The notes below the pieces were generated by a model that saw nothing but the letters and a program-made list of their open reading frames with translations, did not search any database and had not been told where the DNA came from. The position numbers and the translations under genes are program-made. A stretch of DNA of 64,000 nucleotides from Tachypleus tridentatus (lineage: Eukaryota; Arthropoda; Merostomata; Xiphosura; Limulidae), in the NCBI RefSeq assembly GCF_004210375.1, contig NC_134834.1:14803857-14867856 (forward strand). The letters are read 5' to 3'. Of this stretch, positions 57,601 through 61,600 are shown piece by piece (position 1 is the stretch's first letter; each line of letters opens with the position of its first letter).

Positions 57601-58099
57601 GGTGATGACTAGCTGCCTTCCCTCTAGTCTTACACTGCTAAATTAGGGGCGGCTAGCACAGATAGCCCCCGAGTAGCTTTGTGCGAAATTCCAAAAACAA
57701 ACAAAAACAGGTAATTAGTTTATAATTATTCATATTATTCTTAATCATATTTATTTGTACATAAATAAGTGTTAATGGAAACATATCATATTTAGAATAT
57801 TTTGACTTTAAAAATCTTTAAGAGCAGAAATATTACAGTTTGAACTTAAATTTGCATTTTCGTAATTTATCTTCTAGGGATGCCCTCATTACGAAGCGAA
57901 GTTGCTGTACCCATTAAGGTGATCAACAGGAACATGCCGACATTTGAAAAACAATTTTACAGGGTTTCAGTACCAGAAAATATGCGACCTAAGTCACCTG
58001 TTCTCTCAATCACAGCTGAAAGTCCACAAGGACGCCAGCTGATTTACAGCATTGTTAAAGGAAACGATGATGAAGAATTTGGAGTTGATTTCAACACTG
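21357..58099 (+). CDS. FAT1: Fat-like cadherin (FAT1/2/3, kugelei class), internal part, 12 exons
   Basis: Overall entry for the gene; the single exons follow. Fat-like cadherins are giant single-pass membrane proteins with 34 extracellular cadherin repeats. They act in cell adhesion, planar polarity and actin control at the cell cortex. The window encodes about 1,140 residues covering parts of 12 successive EC repeats. Starts of 11 repeats are visible, e.g. YYPSVTENAEPG, FTESLYRCPV, FKQSKYTVAI, FVNLPYYSVV and FEKQFYRVSV. Each has a direct counterpart in the same order in vertebrate FAT1 as I remember it, and so do the linkers that lack DxNDN. Intron phases after exons 1-12 are 1,0,0,0,1,0,2,1,1,0,1,1, and every junction joins in frame. 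Signal peptide, N-terminal repeats, EGF/laminin G domains, membrane segment and tail lie outside. FAT1 stands for the FAT1/2/3 group as a whole; FAT4 and Dachsous fit less well. Confidence 0.93.
21672..22302. other. start of the 22.3-kb intron, nothing recognised
   Basis: The donor gtaattg at 21672 opens an intron that ends at 43984. This first part is AT-rich unique DNA. Its last 60 bases (22241-22300) reappear, diverged, at 22637-22703 on the other side of a SINE. Confidence 0.55.
22303..22575 (+). mobile_element. tRNA-derived SINE, family 1, full length
   Basis: Complete: 'ggcccggcatggccaggtgg', 'tgcgactcgtaatctgaggg', 'cgcgggttcgcatccccgtc', full body, tail ending in aaaaacaaaca. It is in sense orientation to the cadherin gene. 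Confidence 0.95.
22576..23284. other. intronic, no gene; possible local duplication
   Basis: An open frame at 22883-23146 has no recognisable domain and no splice context. The part at 22637-22703 repeats the sequence left of the SINE at 22303 ('ttttccatg...ctcctagacaata'). Confidence 0.45.
23285..23543 (+). mobile_element. tRNA-derived SINE, family 1, 3' end lost
   Basis: Head ('ccctgcatggccaggtggtt') and body are complete. The match stops after 'gtagctttgcggg', so the CAAA-rich tail is missing. It is close to the copy at 20043. Confidence 0.92.
23544..23726. other. intronic, nothing recognised
   Basis: Short AT-rich spacer between SINEs. Confidence 0.5.
23727..23818 (-). mobile_element. 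tRNA-derived SINE fragment, family 2
   Basis: On the + strand 'tttgtttgtagttaagcaca' followed by 'gtctgtgctgtatccatcgg' and 'tatatcgacacccggttttt' gives the tail and B box of family 2 in reverse. Confidence 0.6.
23834..24109 (+). mobile_element. tRNA-derived SINE, family 1, diverged
   Basis: Full length but with more changes than its neighbours: 'gtggcatggccatgtggttc', 'gtttggctcgtaatctgagg', a body with 'gatttggcggtgggtgatga', and an A-rich tail. Confidence 0.9.
24126..25167. repeat. about 47-bp purine-rich minisatellite, about 22 copies
   Basis: The unit contains 'gggtatggtggggtgagctt', 'gttgagctttgaaaatggaa' and 'aatagagg'. The + strand, which is the sense strand of the cadherin gene, is rich in G and A, with GGGG runs in many copies. 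Copies in the middle (24410-24900) are diverged ('gtgaaacttattgaaacttt', 'tataattagg'), while both edges are more uniform. Confidence 0.93.
25168..25654. other. intronic, nothing recognised
   Basis: Unique AT-rich DNA between two tandem arrays. Confidence 0.5.
25655..25950. repeat. 45-bp tandem repeat, about 6.5 copies
   Basis: The unit is 'aaaatctcagtagtaatata' followed by 'tttctatagctgtatcgagt' and 'tagta'. Its 45-bp length keeps frames open on both strands (118-119 codons), which explains those open frames without a gene. Copies differ by scattered substitutions, so this array is older than the 50-bp one next to it. Confidence 0.92.
26060..27310. repeat. 50-bp minisatellite, about 25 copies
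   Basis: The unit is 'gatacgggaagttaagacat', 'ttgttaagataacatccgat', 'atgtgcgact'. Copies are nearly identical. Recurrent variants are taagac/taaaac, ccgat/cctat and a single 'atatatgtg' insertion. The last copy is truncated near 27300. Confidence 0.96.
27365..27473 (-). mobile_element. tRNA-derived SINE, family 3
   Basis: On the + strand it reads 'tacagcaaagccacatttgg', 'gggatcgtatccctggattt', 'taacgttctaagtctataaa'. It is moderately diverged. Confidence 0.7.
27684..27991. repeat. 77-bp tandem repeat, 4 copies, tRNA-like unit
   Basis: The unit contains 'gttagtcgtgctaactgagc', 'atgttggactgctctgtgaa' and 'gaggttcgaacatcaaatat'. The GGTTCGAAC part matches a pol III B box and 'gctaactgagc' could form a D-arm. 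The tRNA likeness is suggestive only. Confidence 0.88.
28063..28166 (+). mobile_element. decayed tRNA-derived SINE, family 2 or 3
   Basis: The order 'cccccggtagcttggtattt', 'aggactcgcaacggtaaaac', 'gttaactccctgcaatgggt', 'tagcctattgtacaatttag' follows the family 2 layout with many changes. Confidence 0.45.
28167..28602. other. intronic, nothing recognised
   Basis: AT-rich unique DNA. Confidence 0.5.
28603..28875 (+). mobile_element. tRNA-derived SINE, family 1, full length
   Basis: A well-preserved complete copy: 'ggcccggcatggccaagcgt', 'gttcgactcgtaatttgagg', 'tcgcgggttcgaatccccgt', full body and 'acaaacaaac' end. Confidence 0.95.
28876..30223. other. intronic, nothing recognised
   Basis: Unique DNA. 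A patch near 29010-29070 ('ggatccctcgaacccgtgat') looks like a decayed reverse-strand SINE B box but cannot be delimited. Confidence 0.45.
30224..30352 (-). mobile_element. tRNA-derived SINE, family 2
   Basis: On the + strand: 'gaagtcaagcacaatgctac', 'gcctatctgtgctctgccca', 'ggtatcgaaacccagtttgt', 'agcaccgtaagtccgcagat' and 'gtgcctctgggga'. It is nearly complete. Confidence 0.82.
30571..30697 (-). mobile_element. tRNA-derived SINE, family 2
   Basis: On the + strand: 'tgctatcaaacacaaagcta', 'actgtgcccttcgtgggtat', 'cgaacccaactctttagcgt' and 'accatcgagccactgaggtg'. It is nearly complete and moderately diverged. Confidence 0.8.
30698..31699. other. intronic; one decayed SINE body
   Basis: Mostly unique DNA. 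At 31360-31505 the order 'gcgttataagagtgacggtc', 'gctagcagtgggtggtattg', 'ttcaaaattaggaacagtca' matches a strongly decayed family 1 SINE body on the + strand. Nothing else is recognised. Confidence 0.5.
31700..32045. repeat. 36-bp tandem repeat, about 9-10 copies
   Basis: The unit is 'aaagtggcacagttggtaat' plus 'gtgttggtgtctgata'. A second version has 'gcatcagtaataacgtatta' in place of the middle part and recurs at least twice, so unit types are interspersed. Length divisible by three explains the open frames on both strands. Confidence 0.9.
32053..32180 (+). mobile_element. tRNA-derived SINE, family 2, full length
   Basis: This is the clearest family 2 copy. It has a head 'ccccccagtggctcagcagt', 'ttgctgacttgcaacgctaa', B box 'gggtttcgattccc', then 'gagcacagatagcccattga', 'gtagctttgtgcttaattca' and an ACAACAATAA end. 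It sits directly against the 36-bp array. Confidence 0.9.
32181..32924. other. intronic, nothing recognised
   Basis: AT-rich unique DNA. A decayed reverse-strand SINE piece may lie at 32428-32476 ('gacgaatcgaacaccggttt'). Confidence 0.45.
32925..38525. repeat. 46-bp minisatellite, about 120 copies
   Basis: The unit is 'agtagtaaagcagtagaacc', 'atagcgtgtacatcacactg', 'actaga'. It is the largest complete array in the window. Variation is confined to a few positions: aaag/aaaa before cag, atagcg/ataacg, acatc/acgtc, ctgac/ctaac, and tagaag/tagag/tataag. These variants are mixed along the array rather than clustered, as expected from repeated unequal exchange or conversion. The last two units are more diverged. 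Confidence 0.97.
38549..38813 (-). mobile_element. tRNA-derived SINE, family 1, near full length
   Basis: Reverse-strand copy from 'atttcgcgcaaagctacacg' through 'accgccaactcttgggctat' to 'taaccacctggccatgctgg'. The head is intact; the CAAA tail has merged with the end of the 46-bp array. Confidence 0.93.
38814..39481. other. intronic, nothing recognised
   Basis: Unique DNA. A 62-codon open frame at 39000 has no recognisable domain. Confidence 0.5.
39482..39753 (+). mobile_element. tRNA-derived SINE, family 1, full length
   Basis: Head 'tgcccgacttggccaggtgg', anticodon region 'caactcgtaatccgagggtt', a body with 'tgttggctgtgggtaatggt', and tail 'gtagctttgcgcgaaaattc'. It is moderately diverged. 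Confidence 0.92.
39754..40772. other. intronic; one decayed SINE 3' half
   Basis: At 40410-40530 the order 'tagcccagtagttggtggtg', 'acttcaaaattaggaaagtt' and 'gtaaaacaaacaaataaag' is a decayed 3' half of a family 1 SINE on the + strand. The rest is AT-rich unique DNA. Confidence 0.5.
40773..41030 (-). mobile_element. tRNA-derived SINE, family 1
   Basis: Reverse-strand copy starting with a TTTGTTTGTTTG tail and ending at 'attacgagtcgaacgcctta'. The last 20 or so bases of the head are absent, at the same point as in the copy at 15491. Confidence 0.93.
41031..41804. other. intronic, nothing recognised
   Basis: AT-rich unique DNA without a supported gene. Confidence 0.5.
41805..41929 (+). mobile_element. 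tRNA-derived SINE, family 2, full length
   Basis: Head 'ctcccagtgacacagcggaa', 'tctgcgaacttgcactgcta', B box 'aggtttcgatacct', tail 'cagataacccattgtgtagc' and a CAAACAAACAAA end. Confidence 0.85.
41930..43984. other. end of the 22.3-kb intron, nothing recognised
   Basis: AT-rich DNA with a short CA/TA microsatellite at 42779-42802 and a TACGTGCGTACGTA palindrome at 41961. No exon, SINE or array is seen. The acceptor ccttcgttttag ends the intron at 43984. Confidence 0.55.
43985..44046 (+). CDS. FAT1: Fat-like cadherin exon 2 (window numbering)
   Basis: A small 62-bp exon. The acceptor is ccttcgttttag before GCCTTATT; the donor is CTTGAG before gtgagt. It completes the Gly codon begun by exon 1 and then reads LIKTTNRHLDRESQSEHV plus LE, ending in phase 0. 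This is the LDRE strand near the end of an EC repeat and corresponds to LITTTSRKLDREQQDEH in vertebrate FAT1 as I recall it. It stands alone, 22.3 kb from exon 1 and 1.3 kb from exon 3, and would be missed by open-frame searches. Confidence 0.93.
44047..44859. other. first part of the intron before exon 3, nothing recognised
   Basis: Very AT-rich DNA with a short TA run near 44757-44770. No gene or clear repeat. Confidence 0.5.
44860..45312 (+). repeat. decayed about 50-bp repeats, each ending like a 3' splice site
   Basis: Diverged units share 'catAATtAaTgacctatt' followed by a T-rich tract and an AG. Tract ends lie at about 44905, 44954, 45014, 45057, 45158 and 45258, and finally at the real acceptor of exon 3 (45312). 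Gaps are mostly 43-60 bp, or about 100 bp where one unit has lost its AG. After the AG the units continue 'gtattattaaatcat' or 'gtacaatatgagattatg', which resembles the first exon bases ATACTAGTGAGAGAT. I infer an old tandem duplication of the intron-exon junction. Confidence 0.6.
45313..45471 (+). CDS. FAT1: Fat-like cadherin exon 3 (window numbering)
   Basis: 159 bp, phase 0 at both ends. The acceptor is tttcttctgtag before ATACTAGTG; the donor is TGTCGA before gtaagt. It encodes ILVRDSGEPSLSSTTRVV, the linker VEDINDNDPQF with a complete calcium-binding DxNDN, then the first strands of the next EC repeat (FTESLYRCPVLVSNKMAVGY). Acceptor-like repeats lie directly upstream. Confidence 0.95.
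45472..46643. other. intron, nothing recognised
   Basis: 1,172 bp of AT-rich intron from gtaagtatt to tttttcacag. No repeat array or SINE is seen. Short open frames here have no recognisable domain. Confidence 0.6.
46644..46796 (+). CDS. FAT1: Fat-like cadherin exon 4 (window numbering)
   Basis: 153 bp, phase 0 at both ends. The acceptor is attttttcacag before GTTGTAGC; the donor is CTTTTT before gtaagt. It encodes the middle of an EC repeat: VVATDLDEGLNAMVEYKI with the calcium-binding DLDEG (DxD-type) motif, then FYVNPKTGIITTNKTL and YELF. The FAT1 counterpart is VIATDKDEGPNAEISYSI as I recall it. Confidence 0.95.
46797..47282. other. first part of the intron before exon 5
   Basis: AT-rich DNA after the donor. 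Nothing is recognised before the tandem array begins. Confidence 0.55.
47283..49885 (+). repeat. 47-bp minisatellite, about 55 copies, each with a 3'-splice-site-like motif
   Basis: The unit reads 'agaatcagtcatgtcatagc', 'tagcaagtgtctcattttct', 'ctcttgt'. A second type has 'atataaacag' in place of 'agaatcag', and 'atctagctagtgttt' alternates with 'agctagcaagtgtct'. On the sense strand of the cadherin gene each unit has a long pyrimidine tract ending in TAG (cattttctctcttgtag), close to a consensus acceptor; the second type loses the AG (cttgtatataaacag). The array lies in the intron just before exon 5, whose real acceptor is 396 bp downstream. Confidence 0.95.
49886..50281 (+). repeat. diverged continuation of the 47-bp units up to the exon 5 acceptor
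   Basis: T/C-rich tracts ending in AG occur at 49897 (catacag), 49945 (tttttag), 49991 (tttcaag), 50048 (catgtag), 50098 (attcaag), 50135 (tgtatag), 50182 (gcatag) and 50229 (cagtag), then at the true acceptor 50281 (tatatag). Spacings are 48, 46, 57, 50, 37, 47, 47 and 52 bp, the rhythm of the adjacent array. Several tracts are followed by remnants such as 'agtcaggcaatag' and 'gggtaacagccagc' that match the unit. Confidence 0.7.
50282..50495 (+). CDS. FAT1: Fat-like cadherin exon 5 (window numbering)
   Basis: 214 bp, entering in phase 0 and leaving one base into a Gly codon. The acceptor is tttctttatatag before ATAGAAGCC; the donor is GTTG before gtaagt. It encodes IEASDHGEPKRSQTVRVL, then the linker EAVAGPKKSPHPPV, which lacks the usual DxNDN, and the next repeat from VIRNSESYNV to DRLWFAIV. 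The vertebrate equivalent of this linker is also free of DxNDN and proline-rich. The frame is clean. Confidence 0.94.
50641..50915 (+). mobile_element. tRNA-derived SINE, family 1, in the intron before exon 6
   Basis: Complete: 'ggcccagcatggccaattgt', 'gtttgacttgtaatctgagg', 'ttgcgggttcaaatccctgt', a body with 'gttggcagtggttggtgata', and an A-rich tail with 'aaacaaacg'. It is in sense orientation. The rest of this 561-bp intron is unique. Confidence 0.94.
51057..51196 (+). CDS. FAT1: Fat-like cadherin exon 6 (window numbering)
   Basis: 140 bp. The acceptor is gatttgttgctag before GTGGAAATG; the donor is ACGATG before gttcgt. It completes a Gly codon, then reads GNDDEKFMMKNDAGAVLL, AEPVNGEELSQYNLNI and SVTDGTHTVYTM, the second half of an EC repeat. 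The donor is weak (gttcgtg), but it is the only nearby GT that keeps phase 0 with exon 7. The next GT at 51201 would shift the frame. Confidence 0.88.
51197..52231. other. intron, nothing recognised
   Basis: 1,035 bp of AT-rich intron without arrays or SINEs. Confidence 0.6.
52232..52395 (+). CDS. FAT1: Fat-like cadherin exon 7 (window numbering)
   Basis: 164 bp, entering in phase 0 and leaving in phase 2. The acceptor is atgtctcacag before CGAAAGGTG; the donor is AATAG before gtaaga. It encodes RKVDVKYSNDHRPVF, a linker with NDH in place of NDN, then the start of the next EC repeat (FKQSKYTVAINESSEQGTEI) and VSADDHDKAEKLFYSIYN. The human FAT1 linker here also reads NDHRPQF in my recollection, which supports the assignment. 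Confidence 0.93.
52396..53828. other. intron with one SINE
   Basis: 1,433 bp. Apart from the SINE at 52597-52870 it is AT-rich unique DNA. Short open frames at 52877 and 53631 have no recognisable domain. The acceptor is tatgttcacag at 53828. Confidence 0.6.
52597..52870 (+). mobile_element. tRNA-derived SINE, family 1, in the intron before exon 8
   Basis: Full length and moderately diverged: 'ggcccagcgtggataggtgg', 'gctcaagtcgtaatccgagg', 'gtcgtgggttcgagtcccct', a body with 'gttgttggtggttggtgatg', and tail 'gtagctttgtgcgaaattca'. Sense orientation. Confidence 0.93.
53829..54151 (+). CDS. FAT1: Fat-like cadherin exon 8 (window numbering)
   Basis: 323 bp. The acceptor is tatgttcacag before TGCTAGTCC; the donor is AAAG before gtattcc. 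It completes the Ser codon begun by exon 7: ASPSSLKHFHMDPKKGTL, LDREMSRHHILTVMVKDRG, the linker VEDHNDHAPEF, then the next EC repeat YETAGIGTPVVQVFAVDSDK and NFAIVKG. The LDRE, DRG, DxNDH and DSDKG calcium-site motifs are all present. The frame is clean. Confidence 0.96.
54394..55060 (+). CDS. FAT1: Fat-like cadherin exon 9 (window numbering), with frameshifts
   Basis: 667 bp. The acceptor is tttctttgtacag before GAAACGAAG; the donor is CCACAG before gttagt. It encodes NEGNSFAIDSKLGIVSVA, LDQELMGEYYLTIKASDEG, the non-canonical linker TIPDNSAPKF, a repeat starting FEKEVYVTELYEND, then LDRNDNAPKF and FLKSIYYGKISESAEIGT, ending YFQIDSSTG. Homology needs three frame changes: near 54765 (one extra base, giving a stop after VELDY), between about 54793 and 54801, and near 54970. 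Both splice sites and the downstream homology are intact. Consensus errors in the assembly are the simplest explanation; a damaged allele is possible. Confidence 0.9.
55061..55795. other. intron, nothing recognised
   Basis: 735 bp of AT-rich unique intron. The acceptor is tgtcactctatag at 55795. Confidence 0.6.
55796..56632 (+). CDS. FAT1: Fat-like cadherin exon 10 (window numbering), with frameshifts
   Basis: 837 bp, the longest exon here. The acceptor is tgtcactctatag before GTTCTATAAG; the donor is CGCAAG before gtaagg. It encodes SISTVQTLDHEKITYFRF, the linker VLDVNDSPPQF, the repeat FEKNLYECTLHLPTYKGVAV, a DxNDN-free linker leading to DSGLKFSKSIYRASIMENT, then VLDVNDNAPIFVNLPYYSVV and QPGDLIRK. 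The phrase LHLPTYKGV is a striking match to LLLPTYKGV of FAT1 as I remember it. Two frame changes are needed: one next to an A8 run at 56231-56238 and one near 56507. Homology resumes at once after each. Confidence 0.9.
56633..57130. other. intron, nothing recognised
   Basis: 498 bp of AT-rich intron from gtaaggtac to tttgtatgtag. Confidence 0.6.
57131..57302 (+). CDS. FAT1: Fat-like cadherin exon 11 (window numbering)
   Basis: 172 bp, entering in phase 0 and leaving one base into a Gly codon. The acceptor is ttttgtatgtag before GTGCAAGCC; the donor is AACG before gtaagc. It encodes VQAIDLDMDLNGYIHYEL, FSIDSRTGEVRLRHYL and AYDVVVAAYDNG, the core of an EC repeat with DLDMD and YDNG motifs. 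The frame is clean. Confidence 0.94.
57431..57708 (+). mobile_element. tRNA-derived SINE, family 1, in the intron before exon 12
   Basis: Full length: 'ggcctggcatggcctagcgc', 'gtgagcttcgtaatatgagg', 'gtcgcgagtttgcgcccgag', a well-kept body and 'aaacaaacaaaaacag' end. The B box is damaged (gagtttgcgcc). Sense orientation. Confidence 0.94.
57878..58099 (+). CDS. FAT1: Fat-like cadherin exon 12 (window numbering), last one visible
   Basis: 222 bp. The acceptor is atttatcttctag before GGATGCCC; the donor is ACACTG before gtatat. It completes a Gly codon and reads MPSLRSEVAVPIKVINRN, the linker INRNMPTF in place of DxNDN, and most of the next repeat (FEKQFYRVSVPENMRPKSPV to EEFGVDFNTG). It ends in phase 1 inside a repeat, so at least one more exon must follow, in the N gap or beyond the window. 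Confidence 0.95.
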
Positions 58100-58173
58100 G
58101 TATATATTTAAATGGTTTTTAATTAGTTTACTTAAACTGATTTCAGTTCACTAGATTTACATTTCAGTTGAAA

Positions 58174-58673
58174 NNNNNNNNNNNNNNNNNNNNNNNNNNN
58201 NNNNNNNNNNNNNNNNNNNNNNNNNNNNNNNNNNNNNNNNNNNNNNNNNNNNNNNNNNNNNNNNNNNNNNNNNNNNNNNNNNNNNNNNNNNNNNNNNNNN
58301 NNNNNNNNNNNNNNNNNNNNNNNNNNNNNNNNNNNNNNNNNNNNNNNNNNNNNNNNNNNNNNNNNNNNNNNNNNNNNNNNNNNNNNNNNNNNNNNNNNNN
58401 NNNNNNNNNNNNNNNNNNNNNNNNNNNNNNNNNNNNNNNNNNNNNNNNNNNNNNNNNNNNNNNNNNNNNNNNNNNNNNNNNNNNNNNNNNNNNNNNNNNN
58501 NNNNNNNNNNNNNNNNNNNNNNNNNNNNNNNNNNNNNNNNNNNNNNNNNNNNNNNNNNNNNNNNNNNNNNNNNNNNNNNNNNNNNNNNNNNNNNNNNNNN
58601 NNNNNNNNNNNNNNNNNNNNNNNNNNNNNNNNNNNNNNNNNNNNNNNNNNNNNNNNNNNNNNNNNNNNNNNNN
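58174..58673. other. assembly gap, exactly 500 N
   Basis: Exactly 500 N, probably a placeholder. It lies 75 bp downstream of exon 12, at the edge of the 35-bp array, so the missing part is probably array and may also hold coding sequence. Confidence 0.98.
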
Positions 58674-61600
58674 AGTTACACCAACAATGTTGTTCGTTCT
58701 ATAACAATAGTTACACCAACAATGTTGTTCGTTCTATAACAATAGTTACACAACCAATGTTGTTCGTTCTATAACAATAGTTACACCAACAATGTTGTTC
58801 GTTCTATAACAATAGTTACACCAACAATGTTGTTCGTTCTATAACAATAGTTACACCAACAATGTTGTTCGTTCTATAACAATAGTTACACCAACAATGT
58901 TAGTTCGTTCTATAACAATAGTTACACCAACAATGTTGTTCGTTCTATAACAATAGTTGCACCAACAATGTTGTTCGTTCTATAACAATAGTTACACCAA
59001 CAATGTTTGTTCGTTCTATAGTTACACCAACAATGTTATTCGTTCTATAACAATAGTTACCAACAATGTTGTTCGTTCTATAACAATAGTTACACCAACA
59101 ATGTTGTTCGTTCTATAACAATAGTTACACCAACAATGTTATTCGTTCTATAACAATAGTTACACCAACAATGTTGTTCGTTCTATAACAATAGTTACAC
59201 CAACAATGTTGTTCGTTCTATAACAATAGTTACACCAACAATGTTGTTCGTTCTATAACAATAGTTACACCAACAATGTTGTTCGTTCTATAACAATAGT
59301 TACACCAACAATGTTATTCGTTCTATAACAATAGTTACACCAACAATGTTATTCGTTCTATAACAATAGTTACACCAACAATGTTGTTCGTTCTATAACA
59401 ATAGTTACACCAACAATGTTGTTCGTTCTATAACAATAGTTACACCAACAATGTTATTCGTTCTATAACAATAGTTACACCAACAATGTTGTTCGTTCTA
59501 TAACAATAGTTACACCAACAATGTTGTTCGTTCTATAACAATAGTTACACCAACAATGTTGTTCGTTCTATAACAATAGTTACACCAACAATGTTGTTCG
59601 TTCTATAACAACAGTTACACCAACAATGTTGTTCGTTCTATAACAATAGTTACACCAACAATGTTATTCGTTCTATAACAATAGTTACACCAACAATGTT
59701 GTTCGTTCTATAACAATAGTTACACCAACAATGTTGTTCGTTCTATAACAATAGTTACACCAACAATGTTGTTCGTTCTATAACAATAGTTACACCAACA
59801 ATGTTATTCGTTCTATAACAATAGTTACACCAACAATGTTCTATAACAATAGTTACACCAACAATGTTGTTCGTTCTATAACAATAGTTACACCAACAAT
59901 GTTTGTTTGTTCTATAACAACAGTTACAACAACAGTGTTGTTTGTTCTATAACAATAGTTACACCAACAATGTTGTTCGTTCTATAACAATAGTTACACC
60001 AACAATGTTTGTTTGTTCTATAACAACAGTTACCAACAATGTTATTCGTTCTATAACCAAGTTACACCAACAATGTTGTTCGTTCTATAACAATAGTTAC
60101 ACCAACAATGTTATTCGTTCTATAACAATAGTTACACCAACAATGTTGTTCGTTCTATAACAATAGTTACACCAACAATGTTGTTCGTTCTATAACAATA
60201 GTTACACCAACAATGTTATTCGTTCTATAACAATAGTTACACCAACAATGTTATTCGTTCTATAACAATAGTTACACCAACAATGTTGTTCGTTCTATAA
60301 CAATAGTTACACCAACAATGTTTGTTTGTTCTATAACAACAGTTACAACAACAGTGTTGTTTGTTCTATAACAATAGTTACACCAACAATGTTATTCGTT
60401 CTATAACAATAGTTACACCAACAATGTTATTCGTTCTATAACAATAGTTACACCAACAATGTTATTCGTTCTATAACAATAGTTACACCAACAATGTTGT
60501 TCGTTCTATAACAATAGTTGCACCAACAATGTTGTTCGTTCTATAACAATAGTTACACCAACAATGTTGTTCGTTCTATAACAATAGTTACACCAACAAT
60601 GTTGTTCGTTCTATAACAATAGTTACACCAACAATGTTATTCGTTCTATAACAATAGTTACACCAACAATGTTGTTCGTTCTATAACAATAGTTACACCA
60701 ACAATGTTGTTCGTTCTATAACAATAGTTACACCAACAATGTTGTTCGTTCTATAACAATAGTTACACCAACAATGTTGTTCGTTCTAGTTACACCAACA
60801 AACAATAGTTACACAACAATGTTACCAACAATGTTACACCAACAATTCGTTCTATAACAATAGTTACACCAACAATGTTGTTCGTTCTATAACAACAGTT
60901 ACACCAACAATGTTGTTCGTTCTATAACAATAGTTACACCAACAATGTTGTTCGTTCTATAACAATAGTTACACCAACAATGTTGTTCGTTCTATAACCA
61001 ACAAGTTACACCAACAATGTTGTTCGTTCTATAACAATAGTTACACCAACAATGTTGTTCGTTCTATAACAATAGTTACACCAACAATGTTGTTCGTTCT
61101 ATAACAATAGTTACACCAACAATGTTGTTCGTTCTATAACAATAGTTACACCAACAATGTTGTTCGTTCTATAACAATAGTTACACCAACAATGTTATTC
61201 GTTCTATAACAATAGTTACACCAACAATGTTATTCGTTCTATAACAATAGTTCTATAACAATAGTTACACCAACAATGTTGTTCGTTCTATAACAATAGT
61301 TACACCAACAATGTTTGTTCGTTCTATAACAATAGTTACACCAACAATGTTGTTCGTTCTATAACAATAGTTACACCAACAATGTTGTTCGTTCTATAAC
61401 ATATAGTTACACCAACAATGTTGTTCGTTCTATAACAATAGTTACACCAACAATGTTGTTCGTTCTATAACAATAGTTACACCAACAATGTTGTTCGTTC
61501 TATAACAATAGTTACACCAACAATGTTATTCGTTCTATAACAATAGTTACACCAACAATGTTATTCGTTCTATAACAATAGTTACACCAACAATGTTATT

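Noticed and set aside
11589-57708. tRNA genes at the many A-box/B-box motifs
   Set aside because: They are heads of SINEs, followed by the same SINE body and tail, with imperfect stems.
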